From Euperipatoides rowelli (taxonomy: Eukaryota; Onychophora; Udeonychophora; Euonychophora; Peripatopsidae): a stretch of 10,646 nt of DNA. The stretch lies in the NCBI GenBank assembly GCA_003024985.2, contig PXIH01S0058823.1. The stretch is one strand, 5' to 3'. The notes beneath the pieces are model-generated. The model saw nothing but the letters and a program-made list of their open reading frames with translations. It ran no database searches and was not told the DNA's origin. Shown in pieces: positions 1 through 6,379 of this stretch; position 1 is the first letter of the stretch; each line of letters begins with the position of its first letter. Position numbers and translations under genes: made by a program.

Positions 1-212
1 AGACCAAATAAATAATATCAATGCAAACTGGGCGATCTAAAATTTCACTCACTCTGGAAATTCATTAAAAAAAAAAAATTCACTTCCAATTTTAGCTGTG
101 TAATTAGATTGTACCCCCCACCCCCCATAAATGTTTTCTTAGGTAGGGGTTCCTAAGGATACAAAAAATTATTTTAGAGGTTCCTCCATGAAAAAAAGGT
201 TGAGAAGCACTG
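1..212. mobile_element. hAT DNA transposon end (partial)
   Basis: Read on the minus strand from 212 inward, the sequence begins CAGTGCTTCTCAACCTTTTT and soon shows GGAACC and GGAACCCCT blocks. This is the usual look of terminal inverted repeats of hAT superfamily elements. The end is clean: CACTG closes at 212 and an 8-bp block fitting a hAT target duplication follows. The Gypsy pol reading frame resumes immediately outside it, so the boundary is supported from both sides. No transposase sequence is visible in these 212 bases, and C- and A-rich runs near 70-125 are subterminal filler. The other end and the second copy of the duplication lie left of the window, so I cannot say whether this is an autonomous copy or a short MITE-like derivative. 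Confidence 0.72.
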
Positions 213-220
213 GTCTATCG
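213..220. repeat. Candidate 8-bp target site duplication of the hAT element
   Basis: The eight bases GTCTATCG directly flank the CACTG terminus. They fit the nnnTAnnn target preference known for the Buster group of hAT elements. They are also part of the interrupted Gypsy reading frame, as expected for duplicated host sequence. Only one copy is inside the window, so the duplication itself is not demonstrated. Confidence 0.5.
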
Positions 221-1043
221 TATTTGGGAAATGTTAATAATGGAGCTGTTATTATTTTTTGTTTTAACGTCTGAAAAGCTCAGCTTTCTCATTCCACGTG
301 ATTTGTGTGTTTCTTTTTTTTTTTAACAAATCGTAAAGGGGCGCTGCAATTTCTGCAAAATTTGAAATAAATTTCCGATAAAAATTGAGGCAGCCTAAGA
401 AGCTTCGCACTCCTTTTACTGTAGTAGGCCTAGCTAATTTTTGTATTGTTGCTATGCTATTTTCAACTTGTACTTTATGGACTCGCTAAAAAGCTTACAT
501 TTGGAGGGCTTTACAGCTAAATTGGATTTTTCTAATGCCGTTAATACCTCCTCCGTTTGTAGGTGCTCTTCGATGTTAGCTGAGCGGATGATTATGTCAT
601 CCAGATATACGAACACCTGACCTTTTAGTATGATATCATGCAAGCATTCCACCATAATCTTTTGAAAATGGCCGCGGATGTTAGGCGAACGGTACCGAAA
701 ATGCAAACTTTTTTTGAGCCTCCTCTGTCAGCTTAACGTTAAAATAGCCTTTATTTAAATCGAGGCTGCTAAATATATGTGCACCGCCTAGGTTTTCTAG
801 TATATCCTCAATGCGCATGATCGGATACTGTTCGTTCACGATTTGTTTATTTATTTTACGCAGGTCTAAGCATATACGCATTCCTTCTAGTCCTTTTTGG
901 GTAACACTAAATCCGGCGAATTGTATGGACTATGAGTTTTTTAATAATATTCGCTTTTTCGAGTTTATCAAGTTGTTGTCGGAGTGGTTCGTATAGTTTA
1001 TGAGGTATACGATATTGCCTTTGGTAGATTGGTACCTCATTTT
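213..1043 (-). pseudogene. pol: Gypsy pol: reverse transcriptase remnant
   Basis: This is the polymerase that copies element RNA into DNA in cytoplasmic particles. From N- to C-terminus, pieces in different frames show a PIYQRQYRIP-type entry segment (about 1000-1040), the palm motif RICLDLRKIN (850-880), the FSSLDLNKGY motif holding the first catalytic aspartate (about 745-775), and FVYLDDIIIRSAN with the catalytic aspartate pair (about 575-615). The thumb/connection follows with [14 protein letters not shown] (about 350-395). The last recognisable residues, ITAPLLTFPKYDR, end exactly at the hAT insertion. At least three frameshifts separate these pieces. The segment that normally carries the MPFGL motif, between AFSVPF and NIRGHFQKIM near 680-700, is missing about a dozen codons. 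RNase H is not in the window. Confidence 0.85.
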
Positions 1044-1304
1044 TTAATTTTGGTTCATAAGGAGGAATGTGGCTCCTGTCATGTTAGTGACATCCTCTAT
1101 AAGTATGTTTTTATGTTTACTCAAGATGTTTTCTAAGGCATATTTGTGTGGTAAGCTTAAGCCTAGTTCGGATGTTTTGAACAACTCGTATAACTCAGGG
1201 CTTTGATTTTCGTCACATTTGTTCTCAATTAAAGTAAATTCACAGCTAACTACTGATCTTAATCGTGATTGCTTGTCCGTTTGGTCTCGCGATACGGGGT
1301 TCAA
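1044..1304 (-). pseudogene. Gypsy pol: protease-RT linker
   Basis: This open piece of 86 codons lies between the protease and the reverse transcriptase. Its second half (LYELFKTSELGLSLPHKYALENILSKH in part, about 1115-1195) resembles the amphipathic helix of the form L..LL.KY..vF.. that precedes the RT in Gypsy polyproteins. It overlaps the end of the protease frame by four bases, so a frameshift separates the two. The methionine at its beginning is internal to the ancestral polyprotein and is probably not a true start. It has no independent enzymatic role. Confidence 0.6.
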
Positions 1305-1765
1305 TTGAAACGTGACTGTCTTGTTTTCACAATGACTGCATCATCTAACGTGCACCAATTGAAGCCTAAAATAGCCTGGAATACTGATCTTTCTTGCATT
1401 TTAATTATGCACATCAGCTGAGTTATAACCTTTCCTCCTATTTTGAAATCTATCAATGTACGTATCCCTGTCAACGTTTTACTAGAGATGGGAGATTTAA
1501 TGGATACAGCCAATTTTTTTTCTTTTAATTGCTCTTTCCTTATGTAATTCTCGTCTACGAGACAATTTTCCGCACCCGTATCGAGAAGTGTGAATACGTT
1601 TCTGCCAGCGATTTCGACCTGGATCAATGGTTTATCTTTGTATAATTTAGAGAACCTGATACAATGGGTGTTGGCTCTTTTGTTCGCTCTTATTTTGGTT
1701 TGTACCTCCTTCTTATTGTTTTGTCTGACCTTTTTTGAGTTTTTACCCTTGTGCGCCCTCGACAA
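1301..1765 (-). pseudogene. Gypsy pol: retropepsin-like aspartic protease
   Basis: Retropepsins cleave the Gag-Pol precursor during particle maturation and work as homodimers with one catalytic aspartate per subunit. The open stretch of about 154 codons has a basic lysine/arginine-rich N-terminal tract (residues about 3-35). The active-site loop FTLLDTGAENCLVDENYI follows at about residues 58-75, with the DTGA signature intact. Near the C-terminus, AILGFNWC (about residues 132-139) is the usual ILG.dw flap-partner motif with Asn in place of Asp. This is the best preserved domain of the element. Its neighbours are Gag at higher coordinates and RT at lower ones, as in all Gypsy elements. The methionine is probably not a native start, since the protein normally arises by readthrough or frameshifting from Gag. 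Confidence 0.85.
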
Positions 1766-2208
1766 CGTTTGACTAGCGCTTACGTATATACTATTTTGTT
1801 TACAATAATTTTAGGGATTTCTGAGTTTACATTCTGCGACTGGGTCTTCGTTGCGTAGCAATTCCCACAAGTTCTTGGTTATAAATTCAGGTGGATAAGA
1901 TGCTACCCTGCGTCTTTTTTGTTTTCAACGTTATTAGGTGGGTTGGGCTTACTAATGATGGCCAATTTTTTTGACCTTTGTTAGTTTTAGTTTCATTTGC
2001 CACCTTCCAGCTCCCTTTATTATCACTAGTCGGAGTTGTTGTATATAGAGATTAATTTTGGGTGAAACAACTGCCTTGGCACCGGTTTGCCCACTGACAC
2101 TTCCATTCCGAACACTCACGGCGCCTACGAGTGTAAGGGTTTGGTGTTTAACGTCGGAACACCATCACCACCGCTAGGAGGCATATTTATTACCCGTTGC
2201 TTTTTGTA
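1766..2208 (-). pseudogene. Degraded Gag-Pol junction
   Basis: About 440 bases lie between the zinc knuckle of Gag and the protease. No frame stays open for long on the minus strand. A serine/glycine-rich stretch just after the knuckle (MPPSGGDGVP, near 2150-2180) suggests a low-complexity Gag tail. By position this is the end of Gag and the start of Pol, but I cannot identify individual motifs or the original frameshift site. Confidence 0.45.
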
Positions 2209-2521
2209 GCAACGTTCTTCTGTATGTCCCGGAATTTTACAGAAGTTACAGAATAAGTTAGGCCTACTCCTTTCTTTGACTACTTTTTCCTTACTGTTTT
2301 ATTAGTTCGGTTACACTAGCTTTTAGTTCTTCAATCTGTTTAGTTAATGTAAGTTCCGGTTCCTTTTTTATACATACTGTGTTAACCGAGTGGCTTTTTT
2401 CTGCTAATAATTTAAATTGTAACTCAATGTCTTCAATGCTTTCGCGAAGGCTTAAGTTGCTATTTCGTATTAGCTCGATTCCTAACTTTGGGAGTAAACC
2501 TACCTTATATCTCTCTAACAC
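2209..2521 (-). pseudogene. gag: Gypsy gag: capsid tail and CCHC nucleocapsid
   Basis: The open part (2291-2521) encodes the MLERYKVGLLPKLGIELIR segment and a charged region. These resemble the C-terminal end of Gypsy capsid, where the fully alpha-helical domain is followed by a linker. After a stop or frameshift at 2291, the sequence at 2209-2250 reads CNFCKIPGHTEERC. This is a perfect CX2CX4HX4C zinc knuckle, which binds element RNA in the nucleocapsid. All four zinc ligands are kept although the frame around them is broken. The knuckle confirms that the upstream fragments are Gag. Confidence 0.8.
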
Positions 2522-3023
2522 TGTTTTTTCGTGCTCGATTAATTAATGTCTGGGTGGGGTCTTAAAGGTTCCGCGAGAGCTAATAGATGTAATCGATAAC
2601 TTAGCACGCTTTCATCTAACCCTTGCGTACATTTGTTGAATAATTTTCTCTTCTGGGTTTATCCACTTGCAGAGAAAATAATTTACGTAAAGTTTGGAGC
2701 CTTTCTTCTAACGTTAGGAAGTTTTGGCTCCCTAGCCCAGCCACATATATAGCTTTCGCCGTGCCAGTTATTCTTTTTTCAAGGATCGACCGAGCCTTCG
2801 CATCAGGCCAATTATATTGTGCATTAAGTGCTCAAAGCTCGGCTATATATCTCTCTATACCAAAAACATTTCCTTCCAAAATCTGGAAAGGGGCTAACTC
2901 GGTAGACACATCGTATCCGGTATGTGAAGCCCAACTATCCGGTAATTGGCAAATAACGTTTATTGGAGTCGTGTTTGGTTGGTAATTTTCCATTTGAGTT
3001 GGAATTTTATCTTTCGATAACAT
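2522..3023 (-). pseudogene. gag: Gypsy gag: capsid core remnant
   Basis: Read on the minus strand, this stretch carries QILEGNVFGIERYIAEL, then an in-frame TGA at 2832-2834. The same frame continues with NWPDAKA, LEKRITGTAKAIYVAGLG and a leucine-rich TLEERLQTLRKLF segment, then meets a TAG at 2616-2618. The pattern of an aromatic/F-x-x-E-x-Y start, a conserved tryptophan and a G-x-A-x-x-(Y/W) helix is typical of Ty3/Gypsy capsid proteins (retrotrans_gag type). Two clean nonsense codons in one frame suggest point-mutation decay. A further frameshift lies near 2521, where the capsid tail continues in a different frame. Confidence 0.65.
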
Positions 3024-3069
3024 GGACTTAAAGGGATTAGTTTCATTATTGTAGCCTTGGGGAAGGCTA

Positions 3070-3462
3070 CTATGAGCGACTGGGTGGAGAACTAAGCTCG
3101 ATATTAGAACTAATTTCTTTTTGTTGATTCATGTCATGCTGTGCATGCTCATTATGAATAAGGCTGTGGGTTTCATCGCGTGCCTTATTTTTGTTTAATT
3201 CGTATCGGAGGAATTCCACGTCCTCTCGAAGTTCATTCATTAACCGTCCCTGATCCGATAATTCTTCCTTCAAAGCAGCAATGATTTTATCCTTCTTTTG
3301 TGACTCAAAGTTTAGTTCTAATTGCTGACTGGTGTTAAGTCTAGGCGGAGTAATGGCATCCGGGCTCTTATATTCGGCTATTACATCTACCTGCCCGTTG
3401 CCCCCTAATCTGATCTGAATATAGCTGTCTAATTCTAAAGGCATATTCTTAATTGCATACAC
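3070..3462 (-). pseudogene. gag: Gypsy gag: N-terminal (matrix-like, coiled-coil) part
   Basis: This open segment of 130 codons is the first long frame after the candidate primer site. Its start at 3462 is a reasonable Gag initiation codon, about 340 bases downstream of that site. The first 45 residues are globular in composition. Residues of about 50-95 form a strongly charged heptad-like stretch (KDKIIAALKEELSDQGRLMN and following), likely a coiled coil that mediates Gag multimerisation. The tail is Ser/Asn/Gln/His-rich and unstructured. It ends before the capsid fragment, leaving a 46-bp gap with a frame change. I do not recognise a named domain; the assignment rests on position and coiled-coil character. 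Confidence 0.6.
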
Positions 3463-3556
3463 AAATTAGTTTTCTTGTAATAAAAATCTATCGTCTTTAT
3501 ACAAAATAATTCTGAATCTATAAGTTTTATAATTCAAAAAAATTTTCACGAAGGTC

Positions 3557-3571
3557 TGTGTGTGTGTGTGC
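3557..3571. repeat. Short (TG)n microsatellite
   Basis: About seven TG dinucleotides lie inside the presumed 5' leader of the Gypsy element. Such runs arise by slippage after an element has gone silent. Confidence 0.8.
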
Positions 3572-3803
3572 AGGTTAAAATAAAAAATGTTTTTGTTTTT
3601 TTGAAATGCTCAAAATAATTTTCTGCGGAGCTACACTAATCGAACATAAACATGGCGTTTTAAATTAATGTAACATAGGAAAATAAAATTTCTGTGGACG
3701 CACTTCAGTAAATTTTCTGAAGAATTTAATATTACTATTTTAAACTGAGATTTATTTAAATAAATTTATTTGAAATCAGAAGATTTCCTAAATTGGTCTG
3801 AAA

Positions 3804-3821
3804 ATCCTGCCGTGGATGCCA
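3804..3821 (-). promoter_or_regulatory. Candidate tRNA primer binding site
   Basis: On the minus strand the sequence TGGCATCCACGGCAGGATT begins with the TGG required to pair with a tRNA CCA tail. It sits between a possible LTR and the Gag start, exactly where a primer site belongs. Compared with the complement of an insect tRNA-Arg 3' end recalled from general knowledge (TGGCGACCGTGACAGGATT), 14 of 19 positions match and most differences are transitions. That would fit decay of an mdg1/412-type primer site. Another tRNA is possible. Confidence 0.45.
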
Positions 3822-4078
3822 AATTTTACCCTATATGTCATTTACTAGATGTTAAAGCTTCGTTGGACTGTTCATAACCTTTCCCATAGAGCTTCCACTC
3901 AGGCCGGATCCTCTCGGCTACCTATATAACTACTTATCCCCGAAGTAGGCAACTACGTGGGGGCGTATATAGTTATATGAGATATTGAGAGTCTCTACCT
4001 GAGAGTAGTTTTAATTTATAATTGTACGACCCGTAGAACTTATGTGCTCTTGATCATATCTATAATCAGGCCCGGATT
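3822..4078 (-). repeat. Putative 5' LTR remnant of the Gypsy element
   Basis: This non-coding stretch of about 257 bases lies just upstream (minus strand) of the candidate primer site. It contains a TATA-like CTATATACG on the minus strand near 3963-3973. Inverted arms ATATAACT/AGTTATAT (3924-3931 and 3971-3978) flank a GC-richer core. Its base composition differs from the AT-rich DNA on either side. No second LTR is in the window for comparison and the start (a TG terminus) cannot be placed because of the N at 4079. The assignment is by position only. Confidence 0.35.
4067..4078 (+). repeat. Possible hAT-like terminus CAGGCCCGGATT, cut by an N
   Basis: The 12 bases CAGGCCCGGATT resemble the start of another hAT-type terminal repeat family (CAGGGCCGGATT and similar). 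They are followed by an ambiguous base at 4079 and then by ordinary AT-rich sequence without the expected subterminal continuation. The match is short and could be chance. Confidence 0.25.
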
Positions 4079-4189
4079 NGTTTGTTTAAAATAAATAAAT
4101 AAAAAATTCATCAGATCTAATATTCTTTCGCGTGTCTGGGTTATTCTGCAGTTATCCCCAGTAAATCAATATGATGTTCTAAAATTTGG

Positions 4190-4613
4190 ACTTAAATAAC
4201 TCACTGCTGAGAATAAAGTATAAAATTTAAAACAAGTTGCACGTGTTAGGGTTCACAATAAGCATATACAGTATATGCTAGTAGAATGTTATAAATGTCG
4301 GGAATATCCAAATAATTAGGCAGGTCAAAAAGCAAAATAATCACTACAGAGTTGAAAATCAATACATTAATATATATTGATTCAACAGAATTGAACTGGT
4401 ATCGAACAGTACTTAGAATGAAGAATAAGATTTGAAAAAAATTGCACGTTGTGGGCTTACACTGTATGAGCTTAGGAATACTAGCGGGATGTAATAACGT
4501 CAGTAACTCCAACTGTAAACTGGTCAAAAGTGCAAAACAATCAGAATCAGTAAAAATCAAAGAGCAAACCACCGGATTATTATTGCATCCAATGAAAACT
4601 GCTGAATTGGTAT
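4190..4613. repeat. Diverged tandem duplication, unit about 207 bp
   Basis: Two adjacent copies, about 4190-4400 and 4401-4613, can be aligned along their length. Matching anchors include AGAATAAAGTATAA with AGAATGAAGAATAA, TTGCACG at 4237 and 4442 (offset 205), and TGAACTGGTAT at 4392 with TGAATTGGTAT at 4603 (offset 211). Substitutions and small indels separate the copies, so the event is old. The segment before 4190 (TTTGGACTTAAATAACTCACTG) may be the end of a third copy. The open minus-strand frame over 4246-4638 is hydrophobic and is best explained by the repeat DNA. This may be a remnant of a satellite. Confidence 0.65.
4261..4279. repeat. 9-bp-arm palindrome AGCATATAC-A-GTATATGCT
   Basis: The two arms are perfect reverse complements around a single A. 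It lies in the first copy of the 207-bp duplication, and the matching place in the second copy is no longer palindromic. No function is implied. Confidence 0.7.
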
Positions 4614-4804
4614 AAACAAATGTAGGAGGAAAATCCACTAGATTTTGACATGTTAACTCGGCGCCATTTCAGTTATTTAGGTAAACGCTCAAAGTTTGTT
4701 GGCCATAGCAAACTCTAGAGCTCCATTACTTGAGAAATACCCCAAAATACATTTTTAAAACTTATTTGTATCCACTGTATGACTCTTTCACTGGTATTTA
4801 ACAG

Positions 4805-4961
4805 AATGTTACATTATGAAATACTAATGCCAATAAACGTTTTAAATCCTAACTCTGAATTAAAAGAGTTTGCTCATTCCTTAATCAATTATTTATTGGC
4901 CGGACAAATTAAGCATAGAGAGCGGATAATCCAACTTATTTTAAATCTCATAACAATTTGA
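4805..4961 (+). CDS. Possible terminal coding exon, unknown protein
   Basis: A plausible 3' splice site (CTCTTTCACTGGTATTTAACAG, pyrimidine-rich, ending at 4804) opens a frame that stays open for about 52 codons and ends in TGA at 4959-4961. An in-frame ATG at 4779 lies within the splice signal, so translation from there is less likely. The peptide includes NPNSELKEFAHSLINYLLAG and ends with a leucine/isoleucine-rich amphipathic helix. It has balanced, protein-like composition unlike the surrounding AT-rich DNA. AATAAA follows 46 bases after the stop. I do not recognise the protein and see no catalytic motif. It could be the last exon of a host gene whose upstream exons lie left of the window, a processed fragment, or a chance frame. 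Confidence 0.35.
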
Positions 4962-4968
4962 AGAATTG

Positions 4969-4992
4969 GAACTTACCTTAAAAGGTAAGTTC
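4969..4992. repeat. Perfect hairpin with 11-bp arms and 2-nt loop
   Basis: GAACTTACCTT and AAGGTAAGTTC are exact reverse complements separated by AA. Each strand therefore contains AAGGTAAGT, a consensus 5' splice donor. It lies eight bases after the stop codon of the possible plus-strand exon. A perfect hairpin this tight is uncommon by chance; it may be a recent inverted duplication or an RNA stem in a 3' UTR. Confidence 0.8.
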
Positions 4993-5006
4993 AGATTTCT
5001 TTTAGT

Positions 5007-5012
5007 AATAAA
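5007..5012 (+). promoter_or_regulatory. Possible polyadenylation signal AATAAA
   Basis: AATAAA lies 46 bases downstream of the TGA that ends the possible exon at 4805-4961. The spacing would give a short 3' UTR. In DNA this AT-rich the hexamer is frequent by chance, so it only adds modest support. Confidence 0.3.
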
Positions 5013-5345
5013 AGCTGAACCATATCAAACTTTCAGCCACACAGCTGTTTCTCTAAAAACTTGTCTTTATCCTAACATTTTCTATTATAAAATGTCCTTT
5101 GCACTTCTCATTTGAATGTAAATATATAAATGAGTGGCAAAGGAACCAAAGTATATTACAAATATGTAAATAACATAATGCTTTGAGTTACAAAAGAGTA
5201 GGTGGTGTTGAACCTGTATATTCTGTAGGCAGGGACCTGAATTGTTATATATAAAAGTCTGTTATATAGCTAATTAAAAAAAAATTATATTAGCAAGAAA
5301 CTAGAAAATATCAAAGTTATCTTTGAGTTGACTTGAATAGCTTAC
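5013..5345. other. Non-coding AT-rich stretch
   Basis: No supported gene or recognisable mobile element is visible in this stretch. If the minus-strand exon at 5346-5403 is real, it is the beginning of that gene's intron, which would extend further left. Confidence 0.5.
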
Positions 5346-5403
5346 CTTTATTCTTAGAGTTTTCATTTAATCTCTTCCGTTTTTTTGCTTTCTTAGTCAC
5401 CAT
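5346..5403 (-). CDS. Possible first coding exon, lysine-rich N-terminus
   Basis: On the minus strand an ATG at 5401-5403 stands in a good initiation context (AAAATGG, purine at -3 and G at +4). It opens 19 codons encoding MVTKKAKKRKRLNENSKNK plus one further base, and ends at AAAG/GTAAGC, a near-consensus splice donor (5341-5345). The peptide contains a classical basic cluster (KKAKKRKR) that would serve as a nuclear or nucleolar localisation signal. Upstream, CATTCTTTCATTTTAG ends at 5431 and could be an acceptor, which would make the exon 5346-5430 with a short leader. No convincing next exon is visible to the left; a candidate at about 4980-5016 joining in phase lacks a good polypyrimidine tract. 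The protein is unidentified, and its exon structure is an inference from signals. Confidence 0.4.
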
Positions 5404-5487
5404 TTTATTAGAAATCCTATTGTATTAAAACTAAAATGAAAGAATGACCTGAAAATAATTAGAACGAGAATATATTAAATATATTGT

Positions 5488-5517
5488 AAAAAAAAAAAAA
5501 AAAAAATTTAAAAAAAA
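5488..5517 (+). repeat. Poly-A tract (A19 TTT A8)
   Basis: Nineteen consecutive A bases, then TTT and eight A bases. It could be the tail of a small retroposed sequence ending here, but the preceding 100 bases match no element I know and no flanking duplication is evident. Confidence 0.75.
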
Positions 5518-5641
5518 GCTACACAGTATAGATAATATAGAAATGTACAAATTGCCCTCAATAAGAAGCAATTTTCACGATTTAACAGCAAAATAAACAA
5601 TTTATTTAACTCTCTGATACATAAACAACTCTGATGATGTT

Positions 5642-5678
5642 TTCTTCCTTTTTAATTTACATCAGATAAAAGGAAGAA
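5642..5678. repeat. Hairpin with 11-bp arms and 15-nt loop
   Basis: TTCTTCCTTTT (5642-5652) and AAAAGGAAGAA (5668-5678) are perfect reverse complements around a 15-base loop. The arms are low-complexity purine/pyrimidine runs, which lowers their significance. Confidence 0.7.
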
Positions 5679-5740
5679 TGACCAAATCAGATAGATCAAC
5701 TTTCTCTTCATTAGACTAACGATTGTACAACATTTTAATA

Positions 5741-6356
5741 CTTCACTAAACGAGCATACAATATAATAGAATGAAGCAGACAACTCAATGTCATTCTGCC
5801 TTCTCCTAATGCTTGTAAACACTTCTCAACTTCACTAAATGATTATAATATACTGACATGAAACAGATGCTCAACGTCATTCTTCCTTCACCTCGTGTTT
5901 GTACAACACTCACACTTCACTAAATCATTATGCAATATACTGGCATGAAGCAAACAGCTCAATGTCATTCTCCCATTTTCTCATTTGTAAAACAGTTCCC
6001 AACTTCACTAAATGATTATACAATATATTGGCATGAATAAGACAGCTCAATGTCATTCTCCCTGTTCCTAATGTTTCTACAACACTTCCCAGCTTCACTA
6101 AATAAGGATGCAAGATACTGGCATGAAGCAGACAGTTCAATATAATTATTTTATTCATTTGTAAAACACTTCCTAGCTTCACTAAATGATTATACACTCT
6201 ACAGACATGAAGCAGACAGTTCAATGCCATTCTTTTTTCTCCTCATGCTTGTAAATCACTACCCAGCTTTACTAAATAATTATACAATATACTGGCATGA
6301 AGCAAACAGCTCAATGTCATTCTCCCTGTTCCTCATGTTTCTACAACACTTCCCAG
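5741..6356. repeat. Minisatellite array, seven units of 84-90 bp
   Basis: Units begin with CTTCACTAAA (CTTTACTAAA in the last) at 5741, 5830, 5915, 6003, 6093, 6177 and 6267. Further conserved blocks are ATACTGGCATGAAGCA, CAGCTCAATGTCATTCT and a TTGTAAAACACTTCCCAG-like end. The units at 6003-6092 and 6267-6356 are both exactly 90 bp and differ at about seven positions, while units between them are more different. This suggests a higher-order period of about 264 bp. The array ends at an ambiguous base at 6357, precisely where the eighth unit would start, so its true length is unknown. A 100-codon minus-strand open frame across it is a by-product of the repeat. Confidence 0.92.
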
Positions 6357-6357
6357 N

Positions 6358-6379
6358 GGTCTCGAGAGCTCTCGAGACC
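6358..6379. repeat. 22-bp perfect palindrome, GC-rich
   Basis: The half-site GGTCTCGAGAG is followed by its exact reverse complement, and each half contains CTCGAG. After it, AAGACCTGGCCTCGAGGAC repeats parts of the motif. The whole 6358-6402 segment is far richer in G+C than the DNA around it. It directly follows the N at 6357. It could be the terminus of an interspersed repeat built from GGTCTCGAG-like motifs, or a sequencing or assembly artefact at a fold-back. Confidence 0.75.

Larger units (their letters stand above)
213..4078 (-). mobile_element. Decayed Ty3/Gypsy LTR retrotransposon, 5' part
   Basis: The order on the minus strand is possible LTR, primer binding site, Gag with zinc knuckle, retropepsin, then reverse transcriptase. 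This is the canonical Ty3/Gypsy order up to the middle of pol. RNase H, integrase, any env and the 3' LTR would lie left of position 1, beyond the hAT insertion. The coding part is broken by in-frame stops (for example at 2832-2834 and 2616-2618), several frameshifts and a deletion in the RT core, so it is a dead copy. The RT motif style (YLDD, LDLNKGY) and the protease motif (LLDTGA) identify the superfamily securely. The clade is open, although the primer site resembles the tRNA-Arg type used by mdg1/412-like elements. The left limit is the hAT junction and the right limit is uncertain because of the N at 4079. Confidence 0.85.
5404..5740. other. AT-rich spacer before the minisatellite
   Basis: Apart from the possible acceptor near 5431, the A-tract at 5488-5517 and the hairpin at 5642-5678, nothing is recognised here. 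The last 60 bases (GATTGTACAACATTTTAATA) resemble the end of a minisatellite unit and may be a degenerate extra copy. Confidence 0.5.

Noticed and set aside
811-996. Plus-strand open frame opposite the Gypsy RT
   Set aside because: It is a shadow of the minus-strand RT region, as are the plus-strand frames at 1590-1772 (opposite protease) and 2761-2985 (opposite capsid).
4246-4638. Minus-strand open frame of 130 codons, hydrophobic
   Set aside because: It spans the two copies of the 207-bp tandem duplication, has low-complexity hydrophobic composition and shows no motif or exon signal.
4976-5016. Second exon of the minus-strand gene, joining in phase to the exon at 5346-5403
   Set aside because: A phase-compatible 13-codon stretch ending at the hairpin donor exists, but the acceptor has a poor polypyrimidine tract and other AG choices run into stops.
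5928-6230. Minus-strand open frame of 100 codons with internal peptide repeats
   Set aside because: The peptide repeat (HLVKLGSVLQM type) is the translation of the minisatellite units. Unit lengths of 84-90 bp happen to stay near multiples of three, and one unit of 88 bp changes the register.
5741-6356. CRISPR-like regular array
   Set aside because: Units are similar over their full 84-90 bp with no unique spacers, and the context is eukaryotic. It is a minisatellite.
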